Position numbers and translations under genes: made by a program
Assembly: GCA_905214615.1 (NCBI GenBank)
Contig: CAJMMX010000075.1
Location: 1-8,378 of the forward strand
DNA from: an uncultured bacterium
GTDB lineage: Bacteria > Actinomycetota > Coriobacteriia > Coriobacteriales > Coriobacteriaceae
DNA length: 8,378 nt
Reading direction: 5' to 3'
Shown: piece after piece, positions 6,617 to 8,378 of the stretch
Numbering within the stretch: the stretch's first letter is position 1
Layout: each line of letters opens with the position of its first letter
Notes under the pieces: generated by a model
Database searches by the model: none
Told to the model about the DNA's origin: nothing
The model's input: the letters and a program-made list of their open reading frames with translations, nothing else

Positions 6617-6689
6617 ACCGTGCCTCCACGGAAATGGACGGTAGCCCGAGTAAAACCGTACGCGCACAGGCGTTGTGCAGACATACGGT
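6617..6689 (-). other. Structured 5' leader of nfnAB with competing stems
   Basis: On the minus strand, four short segments can pair in alternative ways: accgta (6689-6684), tacggt (6660-6655), accgt (6642-6638) and acggt (6621-6617). Segments 1-2 form a stem that also encloses gcaca/tgtgc (6678-6674 with 6668-6664). Segments 3-4 form a second stem, and 2-3 can form an exclusive alternative. A further ccgtg/cacgg hairpin (6631-6627 with 6622-6618) competes with 3-4. The topology resembles an attenuator but has no U-run, so any effect would be on translation or stability. The stems are short and may be fortuitous. Confidence 0.35.
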
Positions 6690-6693
6690 GCAA

Positions 6694-6722
6694 ATTATAC
6701 CCTCATGGACATGCTGTTTACG
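6694..6722 (-). promoter_or_regulatory. Probable sigma-70-type promoter of nfnAB
   Basis: A perfect TATAAT on the minus strand lies at 6699-6694, about 105 nt before the nfnA start codon. The -35 region at 6717-6722 (cgtaaa) is a poor match to TTGACA. The region between pth and nfnA otherwise holds only the repeat element, so this is the best promoter candidate. Confidence 0.45.
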
Positions 6723-6759
6723 TGTGTCTTCGGCGGTTGGGAAAAGTGACCTGCCAAAA

Positions 6760-6937
6760 AGGGACAGGTTTATTTTGGTCGGTTTTATCAGGCAAAACGG
6801 CAAAGGGGGCCGGCCTCAGGTTGTGATGAGGCCGGCCCCCTTTGGGGCGCTATGTGTGTATGGCAGTGCGGGGTTTATTTCGATGTGGCCACCGGGGCGT
6901 TTTCGTAGATAAAACCCGCCAAAATAAACCTGTCCCT
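6760..6937. repeat. MITE-like nested inverted-repeat element, 178 bp
   Basis: The terminal arm agggacaggtttattttgg (6760-6778) is exactly mirrored at 6919-6937. After two mismatches the match continues with ggttttatc (6781-6789) against 6908-6916, and later with aaaacg (6794-6799) against 6898-6903. A strong 18-bp hairpin is nested inside. There is no coding sequence, transposase or clear target duplication beyond an aaa flank on each side. The element lies in the 361-bp gap between pth and nfnA. The GGGACAG end is shared with the palindrome at 1-53. Confidence 0.75.
6801..6844 (-). terminator. Strong GC-rich hairpin after pth, probable terminator
   Basis: Bases 6801-6818 and 6827-6844 form an 18-bp perfect stem containing gggggccggcctca, with an 8-nt loop. 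It lies about 105 nt downstream of the pth stop and before the nfnAB promoter. On the minus strand the stem is followed by only a short, interrupted T-stretch (ttt, then tttt). Termination is likely from stem strength but is not canonical. It is embedded in the 6760-6937 repeat element. Confidence 0.5.
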
Positions 6938-6949
6938 AAATAGTAGGTT

Positions 6950-7579
6950 TTAGTGCTTGCCGTTGGCGGAGGCGGCACCGTTGACGTGGTCGCGGGCGTA
7001 GATTACGCCGTGGACGATGGCCAGACCGGCGGCATCTGCGGCGCGGGCACAGGTGTCCTGGAAATCCTCGGCCTCGCGGGCGCGCAGCTGCTTAAGCACG
7101 TAGTCGGCGACGGCCATCTTGCCGGGAGGGTTGCCGATGCCGGTGCGGATGCGGCTGAAGTCGCGGCTGCCCATCTTGTCGATGATGGAGCGCAGACCGT
7201 TGTGGCCAGCATGGCCGCCGCCCACCTTAACACGCACGTCGCCGGCGGGAATATCGAGCTCGTCGTGGATGACGAGCAGCTCCTCGGCCTTGATCTTGTA
7301 CTCGCGGCAGAGCTTGGAGATGGGGCCGCCCGAGGTATTCATGTACGACTGCGGCTTGACCAGTACAATCTGGCGCTTACCTCCCTCTTCCTCGGGATCG
7401 TTGATGTTGATGAGCGCGACCTCGGCGCCTGCCTGGTTTTTCCAGTACGTGACGCCGGCCTGACGGGCCAGCTCGTCGATCGCCTTAAAGCCGGCGTTGT
7501 GGCGGGTCTCGGCATATTCCTCACCCGGGTTGCCAAGTCCGGCAACCATGCGAATCTTAAGCGGCTGTGCAGCTGCCAT
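6950..7579 (-). CDS. pth: Peptidyl-tRNA hydrolase
   Basis: This cytoplasmic enzyme releases tRNA from peptidyl-tRNAs that drop off the ribosome. It has 209 residues, slightly longer than the roughly 190-residue E. coli protein because of short N- and C-terminal extensions. The family signature GLGNPG...Y..TRHNAGF is at 14-31. The residues equivalent to E. coli N10, H20, N68, D93 and N114 are present as N17, H27, N81, D106 and N127 with identical spacing. The ATG at 7579 is chosen because aaagga lies 5 nt upstream. An ATG at 7585 overlaps that ribosome site and is less likely. The gene appears monocistronic: a hairpin follows it and a separate promoter serves nfnAB. Confidence 0.96.
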   Translation of the reverse strand: MAAAQPLKIRMVAGLGNPGEEYAETRHNAGFKAIDELARQAGVTYWKNQAGAEVALININDPEEEGGKRQIVLVKPQSYMNTSGGPISKLCREYKIKAEELLVIHDELDIPAGDVRVKVGGGHAGHNGLRSIIDKMGSRDFSRIRTGIGNPPGKMAVADYVLKQLRAREAEDFQDTCARAADAAGLAIVHGVIYARDHVNGAASANGKH

Positions 7580-7609
7580 GTTCATCCTTTCGTTGATTTG
7601 TCGCCTGCT

Positions 7610-7638
7610 ATGGTGAGCGACCCTGTTGCCGCTGTCAA
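7610..7638 (-). promoter_or_regulatory. Possible pth promoter
   Basis: A perfect TTGACA lies at 7638-7633 on the minus strand, 54 nt upstream of the pth start. At 17 bp spacing the -10 is caccat (7615-7610), a poor match; accata or ccatag at slightly longer spacing are no better. The call is tentative. Confidence 0.3.
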
Positions 7639-7693
7639 ATGGAGGGTAATTGAGGGCGTTTGGGCGCGTTTGGACGGCCGTCGAAATTAGAGG

Positions 7694-7897
7694 TGGACAG
7701 TTAGTTCAGATACGTATAAGTTCTGAAGACTCGAATCACTCAATTCAATGCCGATACGTTGTTTTGGAGCTTTAGTTAGTCCATATGGCGCTGTTTTGAA
7801 GTCTACCCTGCCTTCAAATAGGGCGAATGGTATAGAGATAGCTGCAAAACAGCCTAATTCAATGAGTCCATTTATACGTATTTGAACTAACTGCCCA
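7694..7897. repeat. MITE-like element with 27-bp terminal inverted repeats, 204 bp
   Basis: Bases 7694-7720 and 7871-7897 are inverted repeats matching at 24 of 27 positions; both contain the self-palindrome atacgtat. Inside, gctgttttg (7790-7798) pairs with caaaacagc (7845-7853), and ccct (7806-7809) with aggg (7820-7823), giving a nested fold. The element is visibly AT-richer than its neighbours, which suggests foreign origin. No transposase is present, and I found no target-site duplication next to the arms. It fills most of the 351-bp gap between pth and the partial nuclease gene. A frame that stays open through it on the minus strand could be misannotated as a gene. Confidence 0.7.
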
Positions 7898-7930
7898 GCC
7901 CTGCTCGACGGCGCACGGGCGATTCGCCGT

Positions 7931-8378
7931 TTAGACCGGCGCGAGGCCGGTTCCGGCCCGCAGAGCGTTGAGCCAAGCGGCCTGACGCTTGCGATAGCCC
8001 TTGATACGGTACCGGAATCGGACTCCTGCGAGTCGATGCATCGTTTGGGCGAAGGCTTCGAGTGCAACAAGGTCTTTCATTTGGTCGCGATTGATAACCA
8101 GGACGTGGATGCCCATGGCCTTGAGGCCATTATTTCGATTGCCATCGTGGATGCGAGCGTTTTGAAGCTCATGCCCAATTCCGTTGTATTCGTTGTCGAC
8201 TCCGGCTGCCTGGCAATATAGGTCGCAGATGGCATAGGGGATGCCCGAGGACATGTTGACCGCAAGAGTATCGAAGTCGATTCGATGGTTGAGTAGCAGG
8301 CCTCCCATGGGCAGGCTGCAACATCCGAATCCGCCAAAGCGCATGGGCGCTCCGAGAACGGCAAACATTAGGGATTCG
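7931..8378 (-). CDS. Partial DUF559/Vsr-like endonuclease-domain protein (C-terminal part)
   Basis: The frame is open to the right edge, with codons for E, S and L before the first visible Met at 8368. The N-terminus is therefore outside the window, and only about 148 C-terminal residues are seen. The stretch ICDLY...NEYNGIGHE followed by D..R...L...GI.VLVINRDQ resembles the catalytic core of DUF559/very-short-patch-repair-like nucleases, where a D...E-Y-D-G...H and D..R pattern is usual. Here the Asp after Tyr is Asn, which may alter activity or be a family variant. The C-terminal tail is basic (RYRIKGYRKRQ), as expected for nucleic acid contact. Codon use looks less GC-biased than in pth or nfnAB. 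It may be a defence or mobile-element protein; the target is unknown. Confidence 0.65.
   Translation of the reverse strand, partial: ESLMFAVLGAPMRFGGFGCCSLPMGGLLLNHRIDFDTLAVNMSSGIPYAICDLYCQAAGVDNEYNGIGHELQNARIHDGNRNNGLKAMGIHVLVINRDQMKDLVALEAFAQTMHRLAGVRFRYRIKGYRKRQAAWLNALRAGTGLAPV

Noticed and set aside
4760..6912. Long plus-strand open frames of 330 and 386 aa
   Set aside because: They are antisense to nfnB and nfnA, are low-complexity and rich in Gly, Ala, Val and Asp, and are explained by codon bias on the other strand.
7687..8070. 127-aa minus-strand open frame
   Set aside because: Its first half is an alternative frame of the nuclease-like gene, and its second half is the translated MITE-like element. 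There is no independent start signal.

Overview
The window is high-GC, gene-dense DNA. Its gene content and repeats suggest an anaerobic actinobacterium of the Coriobacteriia, most likely Collinsella or a close relative. That assignment rests on family recognition and on palindromes of the GGGACAG...CTGTCCC type that I associate with that genus; no database search was run.

Left block (186-3887, + strand): a compact operon for a polar amino acid ABC importer. In order it encodes a GlnQ-type ATPase, a Tat-exported lipoprotein binding protein resembling the PEB1 aspartate/glutamate family, and two HisM/GlnP-type permeases. A cytidylate-kinase-like P-loop protein follows after a 48-bp gap that holds a hairpin. 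A strong terminator closes the unit.

Middle (3888-4348): a 461-bp space between convergent genes. It holds two terminators, one degenerate terminator-like palindrome and, at 3993-4208, the most unusual structure in the window: six copies of a 15-bp motif in strictly alternating orientation, about 40 bp apart, forming three 55-nt palindromic units.

Right block (4349-7579, - strand): a two-gene operon overlapping by 10 nt. It encodes a flavin/[2Fe-2S] subunit and a GltA-like flavin/[4Fe-4S] subunit, together matching electron-bifurcating NADH-dependent ferredoxin:NADP+ oxidoreductase (NfnAB). It has a structured 5' leader and a perfect TATAAT -10 box. Upstream of it (later in coordinates) is pth, peptidyl-tRNA hydrolase. 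The two are separated by a 178-bp nested inverted-repeat element.

Right edge (7580-8378): a second MITE-like element at 7694-7897, then the C-terminal part of a minus-strand protein with a DUF559/Vsr-like nuclease signature that runs off the window.

The genes are mostly ordinary metabolism. The novelty is in the gaps: each gap over 300 bp carries a different palindromic repeat element.
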